From Blepharisma stoltei (lineage: Eukaryota > Ciliophora > Heterotrichea > Heterotrichida > Blepharismidae): DNA of 64,000 bases. Each line of letters opens with the position of its first letter. The first letter of the stretch is position 1. Where the stretch lies: the NCBI GenBank assembly GCA_914767885.1, contig CAJZBQ010000034.1, positions 1-64,000 of the forward strand, written 5' to 3'. The position numbers were made by a program, and so were the translations under genes. This document shows, in pieces, positions 11,201 through 21,938 of this stretch. A model generated the notes under the pieces. It searched no databases, was not told the origin of the DNA, and was given only the letters and a program-made list of their open reading frames with translations.

Positions 11201-13380
11201 TTAACTGACAGTAACCACCTTTGCAAGGCCTCTTGGGTGGTCAGGGTCAAGGTCTCTAGCAATGCTCAAGTAATATGCAAGAAGCTGCATAGGTATAACA
11301 GCTAGCAAAGCTGTTAGAGGCCCACTTTCTTCAATTTTGATCACTTTGTAAGGTGGCTTTGAAGATGTGATTAAGTCTGGGTTCGAAGTGATCACAATAG
11401 CTCTTGCTCCTCTTCCAGTGACTTCAGCTAAGGCTAAATTCATCAATTCTTTATGCTCGTCGTTCAAAATAATCAAAATTATAGGTGTCCCTTCATTTAT
11501 CAAGGCAAAAGGTCCATGCTTTAATGCACCTCCTGGGTAGCCTTCAGCATGAAGTCTGGTCAGTTCTTTAATCTTCAATGCTCCTTCTTTTGCAATAGAC
11601 TCAGCTAAGCCTCGGCCTAAAATAAACATGTGCTGGTCATGGACAAGTTCTGCAGCAAGCTCTTTTATTGGCTCTTTGGTCTGTGCTATTACTGAACCGA
11701 TCTGCATTGGGAATTTTAGCAAACAGTTCACCAAGACTTGCCTTTTCGCAAAGTCTTCTGGCTTTGACTGTGCAGACAGTCACAGGGCGATTTCAGCTAA
11801 AATTATGCAAGAGTTCATAAAGCTTTTTGTAGAAGCCACTGCGATTTCTCTTCCGGAGTTCATATAAACCCCATGCTTTGTAAGTCTGGATAGCTGTGAG
11901 CCGACTACATTGACTACAGAAAGCGAAAATACATCTTTTTCTACTAGTCTCCCAAGTGGCTCTACAACATCTCTGGTTTCGCCACTTTGGCTGATAGCAA
12001 TAATTCCTGGGTGGTCTTTAGGAATATCAAGATATGTAGTTTCTGAGCCGTCTAATACTTGGACACTGTTCATAACTTCAAAAGACTTTATTAGATGGGC
12101 TCCAAACATAGCAGCGTGCATAGAAGTTCCACATCCCATAATGACGAGATTTTTAACAGCTAGAAGTTTGTCCTTGACTTCTTCAATTCCTCCGAGTTTA
12201 GCTGAATCTCTAGTTAGCCTTGCTCCGAAGTTCATAGCTCTGGCAGCTGATTCAGGCTGCTCTTCGATTTCTTTCAGAGTCCAGTGAGGGTAGTTTCCTA
12301 ACTTCCCTTCTGCAGAGGATAATTTTTACCAAAATTTATATTTTTTTGATTCTATATAATTTTTTAAGTTAAAATTAAATATATCATTGCAATAATTAAC
12401 ACTATATTAAAAAAGTTATAATAAATCAATTTATTTTGACTAATGGAGATTGGTTTTCCAATGGCTTGGCTCGCTTGCAGGAGTAAGGAAACATCAGAGG
12501 AGTCATGCATAGTTTCTATCCGATTTTTTTCAATTTCCATTTTCTTCGGGTCTAATGACCAGACCTCGCCTTCTTCTAGGGCTATAAATTTTTTAGTAAA
12601 TTTGCTAAATGCAGCTTGTTCGCTACCTACAAAAAGTTCATTATGGCCTATCCCTACCAGCATAGGGCTCCCTTTTCTCGCAACAATTATATGATCAGGT
12701 TCTTCTTTACTAATTATTGCAAGTCCCCAGGTCCCATTAAGCCTCTGCAAAGCCAATTTTGTGGAAATTTTGAGACTATGGCCTTCATCCATATACATCC
12801 CTATAAGTAAAGCTATAAGCTCTGTATCAGTTTCTGTCTTAATAGGAATATTATGTTGTGCTAATATTGACCGGATTTCGTGAGTATTTGTAATTGTCCC
12901 GTTGTGGACTAGAGAAATTCTGTTTCGGTGATCTGAATGAGGATGAGCGTTTTCGTCTGTAACTCCTCCATGTGTAGCCCATCGGGTATGTCCGATGCCT
13001 AAGGTGCTGTTGGAGTGCTTAGGGACTGAGTCTGCTTTTAGTCTCTTTATTGAGTCAGAAATTTTTAATTTATCGCTAGCGTATTTGGTAACTTTTATTT
13101 CCCCTTCATGATAAGTGGCAATTCCTGCTGAGTCGTAGCCTCTGTTTTGGACCTCAGTCAGCCCGTTCAAAAGGACTTCGGCAGCTTTGGGGGTTGACCC
13201 TATGTACCCGACGATTCCACAGTTTTCGATCAACTTTTTTTGGTAATCCAGAGTAGCATAGGTGCCGGCTAAAGCAAACAGAAAGCTAATTAGAGGAGTT
13301 TTGGACTGGCTTTGTGTATTTTCAGAGCTGAAAAGAAGTGATCTGAGCTTAAAAATTCTGGAAAGTCTTGAAAAAAGCAT
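11201..13380 (-). CDS. GFAT: Glutamine--fructose-6-phosphate aminotransferase (GFAT) with N-terminal extension
   Basis: Makes glucosamine-6-phosphate from fructose-6-phosphate and glutamine, the entry step to UDP-GlcNAc. The glutaminase half has NCGIVGYIG, TRWATHG, HNGT and TDTE. The isomerase half has EEQPES, CGTSMH, SQSGET and the C-terminal KVVTVS. The nucleophile Cys normally follows the initiator Met; here about 54 residues precede it, basic and then hydrophobic, so maturation by cleavage would be needed. One insertion lies in the interdomain linker; removing 12320-12483 joins DVSL to SSAEGKLGNYPHW in frame and gives 671 aa, close to family length. One in-frame TGA codes for Trp. Confidence 0.93.
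12320..12483. mobile_element. IES in GFAT linker (164 bp, boundaries best guess)
   Basis: TA at 12320-12321 and 12484-12485. This is the only TA pair I found that restores frame and a linker of normal length without a stop. The flanks share TTACTCCTGCA / TTATCCTCTGCA on the coding strand. The alternatives (12291 with 12419 or 12422) also keep frame but delete the conserved GNYPHW motif. Confidence 0.65.
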
Positions 13381-14162
13381 TTATAATTGCTTCTCTATTA
13401 TAATAATAATAATAAAATGGCTATGTACGAAAATGGTTTACCGTAAACCTTTCCTCATCCTCGAATTTTATTATTATGGGTTCGGTTTAATTTGTGCACC
13501 TTTATCCACAATGCCAAATATAGCTTATAATATAAGGTAAACCACTTGACCCATTATCCCAGCGGAAGCGAAATGATAAATTAATTTAATTTAATAATTG
13601 TTTCTATTAAATTGTAAAAAATGTAAAGCGCATATTGATAGGAAAAAATGTCCTGACGTGTCAAATAAACAAAAATTGTAGATGAGAAGGCAGGTCTTAA
13701 AATCTTATTACAAGATCTAGGGAGAGCTCAAACCTACCAGCTTGAAATTGAATTGCAATAATGGCATATAAAATTATTAAAGCTTATAATTTTTCCAGCT
13801 TAGAGCTTTTGAGGCTATCGAAATTGCAAGGATGTATTATTTTTTTAATACAGTCAAGTTATATAAAATATTTTCCTATTAAAAATTTTGCTATAAACTA
13901 GACTGAAACTGACATAGACAAATTATAAGATAGAGACTATCTTTATGGTAAATAAAATGAATAATAAGACGCCAATAATTTCATTTTCTATCAAATTTGA
14001 TTAGTCAAAAATATTTTAAAATCTTTATTTCAGACAATAATATTGTCAAGCTTCTTACTTAAGCCTGTTATATCAGACATTCTTTTTACCCTAGACACTT
14101 CATCTGGAAACTATCTATAATAGATTAAAAATTTATCACAAGTAATAAAAATAATCAATTAA
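13381..14162. other. Divergent intergenic region
   Basis: About 780 bp between the GFAT start (minus) and the ubiquitin-like gene (plus). A short palindrome GGTTTACCGTAAACC lies near 13434. No ORF or repeat family is recognised. It must hold both promoters. Confidence 0.5.
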
Positions 14163-14528
14163 ATGTCAGGCGGTTTCTGGGGCTGGGCTCGAAAGCTGCA
14201 GATGAAGTGCTCATGCATGGAGTCTGAAATTGATCATAACGACGCTCCAATAATCAGCGAAACACAAGAGCCAAGCAATGAAGGCAAAACATTTACTGTT
14301 ATAATTCGATTTTTGACTGGGAAAACTTTGAAAGTTGAGGTAAAACAAGGCGATGGAGTTAATCATTTGAGGTCGAAAATTCAAGATTTAGATGGGACTC
14401 CAATAGCCCAGCAAAGACTGATCTTTGCAGGCAAGCCAATTGGGGAAGAAAATCCAAATGAGCTTTTATCTGAATGCGGAATAACTGGACCTGCAACTAT
14501 TCATTTATTACTGAAATTGGCATCATAA
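14163..14528 (+). CDS. Ubiquitin-like domain protein
   Basis: The 121-aa product has a ~40-residue N-terminal leader with Cys residues (MKCSCMES) and then a ubiquitin-like fold (FTVIIRFLTGKTLKVEV ... IQDLDGTPIAQQRLIFAGK ... TIHLLLKL). It follows ubiquitin closely: K-I-Q-D-x-x-G-x-P-x-x-Q-Q-R-L-I-F-A-G-K. It ends LKLAS, with no C-terminal Gly-Gly, so it is not a conjugating modifier but a stand-alone ubiquitin-like domain, perhaps membrane-anchored through lipidation of the Gly/Cys-rich N-terminus (inference). Confidence 0.85.
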   Translation: MSGGFWGWARKLQMKCSCMESEIDHNDAPIISETQEPSNEGKTFTVIIRFLTGKTLKVEVKQGDGVNHLRSKIQDLDGTPIAQQRLIFAGKPIGEENPNELLSECGITGPATIHLLLKLAS

Positions 14529-14708
14529 GCTATTCTTTTTGAATTTAGGGTTGAATAATTTAAAGTAAAACGAATTCAAGCTAAATTTTCGATGTTCAAA
14601 CGGGACATAAAATATACTCTTTTATAAAGAATGATATTTTGATCAGTCTTTTTGATTTATTTTTTAATTTTTTAGAATCTTAATCCTACTGCATGAATAA
14701 TATATATT

Positions 14709-15094
14709 TACTCCCCCCTTTAAATTGGAAATAAAAAAGCTTATAAAAATAATTAAAAAAATTTATTGATTCAATGTTAAAAACTGTTTAAGCAACGTTC
14801 TAATTGCTCCTAGTGTTTAATCTTTAAATTTTTTTTAAAATGTAAATTGAGCAATTTGAATTTTAATTTATTTTTTATAAAAAATTAATCAATATAGGGT
14901 GAAAACTATTTAAGTAGCATTCTACTTGCATTTTGCCTATTATATTGGGTCAAACTAATTTTATAAAAATTAGCATTTTCATTGATAACATTTTCCCTAT
15001 TGAAAATGAATTTTGTTCCGATTTAAAAGGGGTTAAAGTGCCCCAAAAAATGCAAATTTACCAATATTTTGTTCCAAATTAAAGGGGGGAGAAT
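14709..15094. mobile_element. MITE family C copy (386 bp), intergenic
   Basis: TA-bounded. The left end CTCCCCCCTTTAAATTGGAA is mirrored at the right by TTCCAAATTAAAGGGGGGAG; a further inner copy (TTTAAAAGGGG) lies near 15014. Internally two ~45-bp segments (near 14770 and 14895) are diverged direct repeats of each other. Confidence 0.82.
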
Positions 15095-15307
15095 TAAGTA
15101 TATTAAAAAATTATCTCACGAAAATCTTAATGTCCAGTCAGAATTTCTTAAAAATTTCATATGTGTCTATATAAAAATCTAAAAATTCCTATAATGTTAT
15201 TTACCTACCCATTCTAATCTGTTATCTTCGACTAATTTCTGTATTTCCCTCAGATTTCTCTGATTTTTTATTCCTTTATTTCCTAGTCATTTTCAACTAT
15301 AATAAAT

Positions 15308-18300
15308 ATGCAGCAAAAGTTCGAGACTCAAAGTACACGCGTGAAAGGTCTTGCATTTCATCCCACTCGCCATTGGATCCTCGCGTCTCTTCACAACGGC
15401 TGCATCCAGCTTTGGGATTACTTTATGGAAGCTCTCCTCGATAAATACGAAGAACACGACGGTCCTGTGCGAGGAATTGCATTTCATCCTACTCAGCCTC
15501 TCTTCGCTTCAGGTGGTGACGACTATAAAGTCAAGCTTTGGAATTTCAAACAAAAAAAGGGTCCAGCGTAAAAATCTCCTATAGAAAATTTTTATTAAAT
15601 TTTTTTTATAGAAAAACAAAATATGCTTGCATTTTTTTATATATGCACCCTCAATAAAAGTGCATCGTTACCTTGGATGGCCACCTTGACTACATTCGTA
15701 CTGTCTGTTTCCATCATGAACTGCCTTGGCTTATGAGTTGTTCAGATGACCAGACAATCCGTATATGGAATTGGCAGTCTCGAAGCTGTCTTGCTATTTT
15801 GACAGGGCATAACCACTATATCATGTGTGCTCAGTTTCATCCTAAGGAAGATATGATCGTCTCCTCAAGCTTGGACCAGACTATAAGGGTTTGGGACTTT
15901 AAAAATCTCAGGCAGAAATTTTATTCAGCAGGAGGCAGAAGCTCAGAAATCATTATGGGCACTGACGTGGTCGTGAAATTTGTGCTGGAAGGCCATGACA
16001 GAGGGGTGAACTGGGCAATTTTCCACCCTAATTCACCTTATATAGTAAGTGCTGCTGACGATAGAACAGTGAGGCTGTGGAGGTATACAGAGTCCAAGTC
16101 TTGGGAAGTCGAAACCATGAGAGGCCACAGCAATAATGTCTCCTGTGCCCTTTTCCATCCAAATTTAGAAGTTATTATTAGTGACAGTGAAGATAAGTCA
16201 TTGAGGATCTGGGATATGAACCGAAGAAGCACAATCCATACTTATAAAAGAGAAAATGACAGGTTTTGGGTGTTAGCGATACACCCTACTAACAATTTGG
16301 TAGCAGCCGGCTTTGATTCAGGATTTTTGATATAGAAGTTTCCTATGTTTTGGCGCTGTAAGGCCGATAAATTCTGATCGGAATTTATCGGTAGGTTGCA
16401 CCAAATCAATGCCTTGGTCGGACCAAAAAGCGATTTGGTCCGACGAACTTGGAAAGCTCCTGGGGAAAATGTCTGCGCTTTTAGCGCTATATAGAGGAAA
16501 CCTCTATATTTAAATGTGAAAAAGAAAGAGTCCCAGCAGTAAAAACCAGAGGAAATATTTATATTGTGGCCAAAAAGACACTAAGAAAAGTTGACGAGCA
16601 AGGCAGAGAGACTGTTTTAGCTACATTAAAGCCTCCATCTAAGCGAGAAGTATACAAAAACAACCCTTCCCACATCTTTGTGAACCAAATTTCAAGCGGC
16701 GACTATCACGTCCTACTTCAATACCAGCAAGAAGGCGGCGTTTATTTTCTGTTTTCCTTTAATAAAGATTTTTCAGGCGACAAATCAGCAGTCAATATAA
16801 CAGGAGCCTCTACAAGCTCATGCTTTATAGGAAAAGATAGGTTCGTGATTTTGACTAAACAAAAAGAAGTCCAAGTTATGGATTTCAGCAACGCCGTCAA
16901 AAAGAAGCTGACCTTTGGCTTTACTCCTTCAGCTATTTATCCAGCTGGAATTAATAGGATTTTAATAAAACACGACGACAGCTTGTCACTTTTTGACATT
17001 TCAGCAAAAGAAATCATTAAGACTGTCGCTTTGTCAGCTACTATAAAGCAAGTTATATGGACTCTTACTAATGAGTACGCCGCAATTCTTTCAAGTGAAA
17101 ATATCACTTTGATTTCTAAGAACCTTGATGTGTTGTGCACAAGCCCTAGGGAAAGAATTAATATAAAATCAGGGGTTTGGGATCCATGTGGTGTTTTTGT
17201 GTATTCTACAGCTACCCATTTGAGATATATAATTGTGAATGGTGATAATGGGACAGTCAGGTCTCTTGATAAGCCTATTTATTTAGTAAGTATTGATGAT
17301 AAAGAAGCTGTAGGCGTAGACAGAGAAGGCGACATAGTAAAACTCCCTACCTCAAATTTAGAATATAGGTTTAAGCTTGCTTTACACTGTAAAAGATATA
17401 ATGAAGTCAAACTTATATTAGAAAGTGGAGGATTAATAGGAAACGGCGTCGTAAAATACCTTCAAGACCGCGGGTTTTCAGAAATCGCACTATATTTCGT
17501 TGAGGATGAAAAAACCAGATTTAATTTAGCAATCCAAGCTGGGATTATTGAAATTGCTTTACAAAGCGCTTATAAGCTTAATGATAAAGAATGCTGGCTT
17601 AAGCTTGGAAGTGAAGCTTTAAGACAAGGAAACAGCCAAATTGTTGAAATGGCCTATCAGAAAACTAGAAATCTAGACCGCTTATCAGTGCTTTATATGA
17701 TCACAGGAAACCTTAATAAACTCTCAAAAATGCAGCAAATCGCAGAAACTCGTGGCGATAAGCTTAGACTTTTCCACAACACCTTGCTCAGAGGAGACAT
17801 CGAAAAACGTGTAGAAATGCTTGCAGAAGCTGGCCAAGTCCCATTAGCTTATATTACAGCCCGTATCCATGGTATCCAACACATGCTAAATGGTCCTTTG
17901 GAGCAGTCATTAGGCGAGCAAGGCGTCCAAAAGCTTGAAGACTACATCTCAAAGCTTCCTCAGCCTAAAGCATTATACCCACCAGTCCCTATTTTTACAT
18001 CAAAACAAGGCGGTGACGAAAATTGGCCACTTCACCATGTGATTACTAGTGAATTTGAGCTGCTTAAAAACCAAGTCGACCCTGCCAATCCATATGCAGT
18101 CAATGCAGCTGAGTCCCATAGACAAGAAGAGCACAATTTCACTGATGTAGGAAATGTAGAAAGCAGCGGATGGGGCGGTCCAGACCTAGATTTTGAGATT
18201 GCAGAGCCATCTGCAGCGCCTGCATGGGGAAATGATGACTTTGACGTCCCTGATATTAAAGAAGAGGAAGGGAAATCTGAGGTCAACACTTTAACGTCTG

Positions 18301-19259
18301 GCATTTCATTGCAGCAGAAGTGGGCAAGAACTTGTCAAGTCCCTGGAGAACTTGTTGCGGCAGGAGCTTTCCAAGCAGCCATGCAGCTTCTTACCAGAAC
18401 AGCTGGAGTCGTAAACTTCGCCCCATTGAAAAACCACATATTAAACGTATACATGGGGGGCAGTGTTTCTTTACCTTTATTGCCACACTTAAAACCTATT
18501 ACAGACGCATATATAACTCGTATTAAAACCCCAGCCCAAGCAAGGCCTCACGTTACTATTACTTTATCCCAACTCTCAGTACAGATTAAAAACGCTTATA
18601 AATTGACAACCCAAGGTAAGTTTGCTGACGCTTTGGCTATTTTTGTGAATATTTTGCAGTCTATACTGTTTTTAAGTGTTTTTAGTGAAAATGAAGTGGC
18701 TGAGGTGAAGGATTTGATAAAAATCTGTGTAGAATATATAGCGTGCATGAGACTTGAACTGACTAGACAAGCTGAAGCTAATAAAGGAAATATTGCAAGA
18801 GCTCTAGAACTGGGGTATTATATGACTTTGTGTAAACTTCAGCCTCCTCATCAAAGCTTGACGTTGAGAAGTATAATTGCGACAGCTTATAAGTATAAAA
18901 ATTATATCACGTGTACTAGTCTGTGCAAGAGATTTTTGGAGCTTGCAAATCAACACCCACAGGTGGTACAAGGAGATGCTAAACAGGTTATTGATAAACA
19001 TAAGAAATTATTGGTGTACTGCCAACAGGTATTTACTAATGATTTATCGCTAGGTGTGGAGCTGCCTGAAAATAGCCCAGATATTGCGTCAATGCTATGT
19101 CAGAGAACGTTTACCCAAGTGAGCCCTGCAGTGCCGACAGCAAGATGCCCATTCTGTGGAAGTCTTTATCATAAAGAATACAAAGGAACGAACTGCGACA
19201 CTTGTTTGGTTTCACAAATTGGATTGGAAGCTTTAGGATTAAAGGTATTTCAGAATTAA
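15308..19259 (+). CDS. COPA: Coatomer subunit alpha (alpha-COP), two insertions
   Basis: Largest subunit of the COPI coat that moves vesicles from Golgi to ER. The start [19 protein letters not shown] is the classic alpha-COP N-terminus. WD40 repeats follow (GHLDYIRTV...[34 protein letters not shown]), then the alpha-solenoid and the C-terminal epsilon-COP-binding domain ending CPFCGSLYH...CDTC and GLKVFQN. Removing 101 bp at ~15560 and 176 bp at 16331 gives 1,224 aa, the usual family length. The first insertion breaks the conserved [14 protein letters not shown] junction; the second breaks [16 protein letters not shown]. Beyond 16566 the frame is unbroken. Confidence 0.96.
15560..15660. mobile_element. 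Insertion in alpha-COP with AAAAG direct repeats (101 bp)
   Basis: Expected protein is KQKK directly followed by [10 protein letters not shown]. Deleting 101 bp between AAAAG at 15555-15559 and AAAAG at 15656-15660 gives exactly this. The TA pair 15569/15655 also keeps frame but leaves an in-frame TAA. An intron-like GTAAAAATCTCCTATAG (17 nt) starts at 15568. Boundaries are therefore uncertain; the interruption itself is clear. Confidence 0.6.
16331..16506. mobile_element. IES with TATAGARGTTTCC terminal inverted repeats (176 bp)
   Basis: TATA at 16331-16334 and the TA at 16507-16508 flank a GC-rich insert. The left end TATAGAAGTTTCCT mirrors the right end TATAGAGGTTTCCT. The interior holds strong palindromes (CCGATAAATTCTGATCGG and TTGGTCGGACCAA). 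Excision restores [12 protein letters not shown] of alpha-COP in frame. Confidence 0.9.
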
Positions 19260-19265
19260 TTTGAC

Positions 19266-19600
19266 TAGCTCCCACCCTTAAATTCAGCAAATTATAGGTA
19301 AATTTTTTTTTTTTTTTTGGATAAATTACACTATTTTAAGTTGGAATAAAATTTTAGATAAAATAATTAATTTTTTTATATAAATAGTTTTGCAAGAAAA
19401 ACATTATGCAAATACTTGAAATGCTGAATCGATTAATATTTTAAATTAATTATTTATATAAATTGATTAAAATTCAAAACTTTTACATTCAATTTATATT
19501 ATTTAAATTTAAATAATTTTTTGTTATGGAAAATTTTTATTAATTTTTTTTAACCCCTTCTTATTGGAGCAGATTTTTGTTCCAGTTTAAAGAGATGAAG
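19266..19600. mobile_element. Degenerate MITE family C copy
   Basis: Starts just after the alpha-COP stop at TA 19266-19267 with CTCCCACCCTTAAATT. The right end has the paired motif AACCCCTTCTTATTGGAGC / GTTCCAGTTTAAAGAG before TA 19601-19602. It has drifted from the intact copies but keeps the same layout. Confidence 0.6.
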
Positions 19601-19820
19601 TAAGAAATTTGAATAAATATGAATTTAGATTATTTATTTTAAATACATAAGAAGATTTTAATTTGCACGAAATTATAACTAGATTTTCATATTAAAATGC
19701 ATTTATAGGTGATTTTTGAAAGAAACAGAATACTAATTGATGTAGGAAAACTTCCATCAAAATAGCTTATTTGCCTTTCAAATGTATCAATATTTGTTAA
19801 ATAAAGCATCTTTGCATTCT

Positions 19821-20278
19821 TCTCATAATTCGTGGCTCCCGCAACTCTGTACCATTAAAAAGGATCCTGGTCTAAGCGCCAACTGGCTCATATTTGACAG
19901 CTCATCTGAGGCGGGATTTTAGCCTGGCTAACTGAGTTTTTCTCCTTGGATAATAGACTAGACACTGATAGTGCATAATTAGATCACACTTCTAAAGTAG
20001 TATTTTGCTATAAATAATGGAGGTAGTTCCAGATGGAGGCTTTGATGCTTCCCCCATACCCTGCGCATTTTAAGATTTTAAGGGTTAAGAGAGTTCTATC
20101 CTGAAAATAAGGCTTAAGATGGTTTGGGTGAGATTTTCGCAAGACTGAAGGCATCAACATTTTTTGTGGCCGAAAAGGGTTAGGTGGCTTTAGTGCCTAG
20201 CTCTATAAGCGTGAAGCTAAAGCTAGATTGTTCAAGGCTAAATTAATCCTTATTTAACTCCTCTAATTACAATCTCTC
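19821..20278. mobile_element. GC-rich island with 12-bp direct repeats, possible SINE-like insert
   Basis: TCTCATAATTCG at 19821-19832 recurs as TCTCATAATTTCG at 20279-20291 around a GC-rich segment. TGGTCTAAGCG (near 19871) resembles a pol III A box. No protein frame is evident. It lies in the 19260-20633 spacer, which otherwise holds only the family C copy and AT-rich DNA. Confidence 0.45.
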
Positions 20279-20633
20279 TCTCATAATTTCGCAATACATA
20301 TAAACCTGGTGCAATTTTTTAATTAATAGGCTCATAACTAGGCATAGAATTTTTTCTAAGGTAATAATCCATTGACATATAGTTTATAGATTCATATTCT
20401 TGAGAAATTGAGACAATAACCACTTCAATTTTCGAAAAAATTTGCAAATTACTATAGAAACGACACAACTCTTTTTTTTTAAATTGTCTTCAAATACTCT
20501 TTATCCCTGCAACCACCTTTTCCTATCTTCCATCTTTTATTGAGCAGAATTAATAAAACCAAATTCACTTTTTATATACTCTAAATGAAATTTGATCCTT
20601 TATCAGTTTTTTATCTGTGCATGAATTACTTTA

Positions 20634-21278
20634 ATGACAGGCTGCATGCTTTACTTCCCTATCCAGTATTCAATCTTTCAACCATATTTTGATCGAGAAT
20701 GGAAAAGCTCAAAGTGCATGGTTGACTCAATCAAGCGTTATAAAATACATTCAAATACTGACGACAATGGATCCACGACCTATGTTTATTATAGCTTGTT
20801 TGATGTAAGAGTTAATATCGCAGGACATTGGGTTCAAGGTTTTGCTTGTGGGTGTTCACATGCGACTGCATTGACAGCTGAGACTGTACTTGATGGCGCA
20901 TATTCTTATCAATATTCCATTTGCAAAAATGATAAGGTATGTGGAAATATGCTGTTAATGCCAGCTTGGTTTTGCAATGAATGCAATAAATGCACTCAAT
21001 TTTTAAGCCAAGAAGAAAAAGACTGCAAATATTTCTTAAAAACCCCACATAATCAGATTGATAGTGTGAAAGAAATTCCAGTAGGATATAAGCTTGATTA
21101 CCCTACTGAGCACTCAACATTTATTCAAGTGATTTTTATGGATGATCCTTTTTATTTTAAAAGCGATTATATAGCGCTACAAATAATTTGCTTTTGAATA
21201 ATGATTATTTTGCCTGCAGCATATATACTTCTGCATCTTATATATTTGGGCTTTAGCCATATCAAAGATAACTACTAA
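20634..21278 (+). CDS. Cys-rich membrane protein of unknown family
   Basis: With one TGA read as Trp the frame gives 214 aa. The body is rich in Cys (for example CGCSH, SICKNDKVCGN, FCNECNKCTQF, DCKYF), suggesting a lumenal or extracellular disulfide-bonded or metal-binding domain with the repeated motif C-x2-C-x2-C. The C-terminal segment WIMIILPAAYILLHLIYLGF is a clear membrane span followed by a short polar tail. The frame stays open upstream of the ATG but without another Met, so the start could be further 5' if an insertion is hidden there. Function unknown. Confidence 0.65.
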
Positions 21279-21494
21279 AATAAAAAATAACTCATTATTT
21301 ATAATTAGATCATCAATTTCCTACTCCCTCATTTAGCTCATTAGAAAATTTTATTTAGTATATATAATTTTAATATAAAACAATTAGCCAAAAAATTTGC
21401 TTGCTTATCAATGGGAGGGAGGTCCTAAAAATTGATCTTGAACACAAATTAAATAATATATCAAACCACCGAGGCAAAAAATTGTTTTGCTTAG

Positions 21495-21871
21495 AAAATT
21501 TTTATCTTAACTAAATTATATTATAGCGCTTTATATCCCTTGCTTGGATAAAGCCACAGGTCGCCTAGGTTAACACACTTCAAATAAAATTGTCAGCTTC
21601 GACGCTTCGCGATTGAGCGTCTTCTGTCTTCCTTGACGCAGTGTGACGACCCAAAGCTCCTTCACTTCTTCAGGATTGAAATTGAGAAACCACAGATCTT
21701 TTAGATTCCCTTGGGACAAACCAAAAGGAAAGCAGCTCCCCTTTAAGTTGCTTCCCTGTTTTTATCAGGATAGCATTCCCATGTAAAACTAAGCCTCATA
21801 TCATAAAATCCAGAGTAGCTATCACTATCAACAGATCAGCACCTTAAGAATATCTCCCACTTTATGATTAT
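21495..21871. mobile_element. GC-rich island with 12-bp direct repeats
   Basis: AAAATTTTTATC occurs at 21495-21506 and 21872-21883 on either side of a GC-rich segment (21540-21770). The repeat is low-complexity, so the duplication could be chance, but the arrangement matches the gene-interrupting members of this class. No ORF recognised. Confidence 0.4.
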
Positions 21872-21938
21872 AAAATTTTTATCACTATAAACTTTAAAAT
21901 AATCACCCTTTATTTTATTTATAAAATGCAATTATAAT

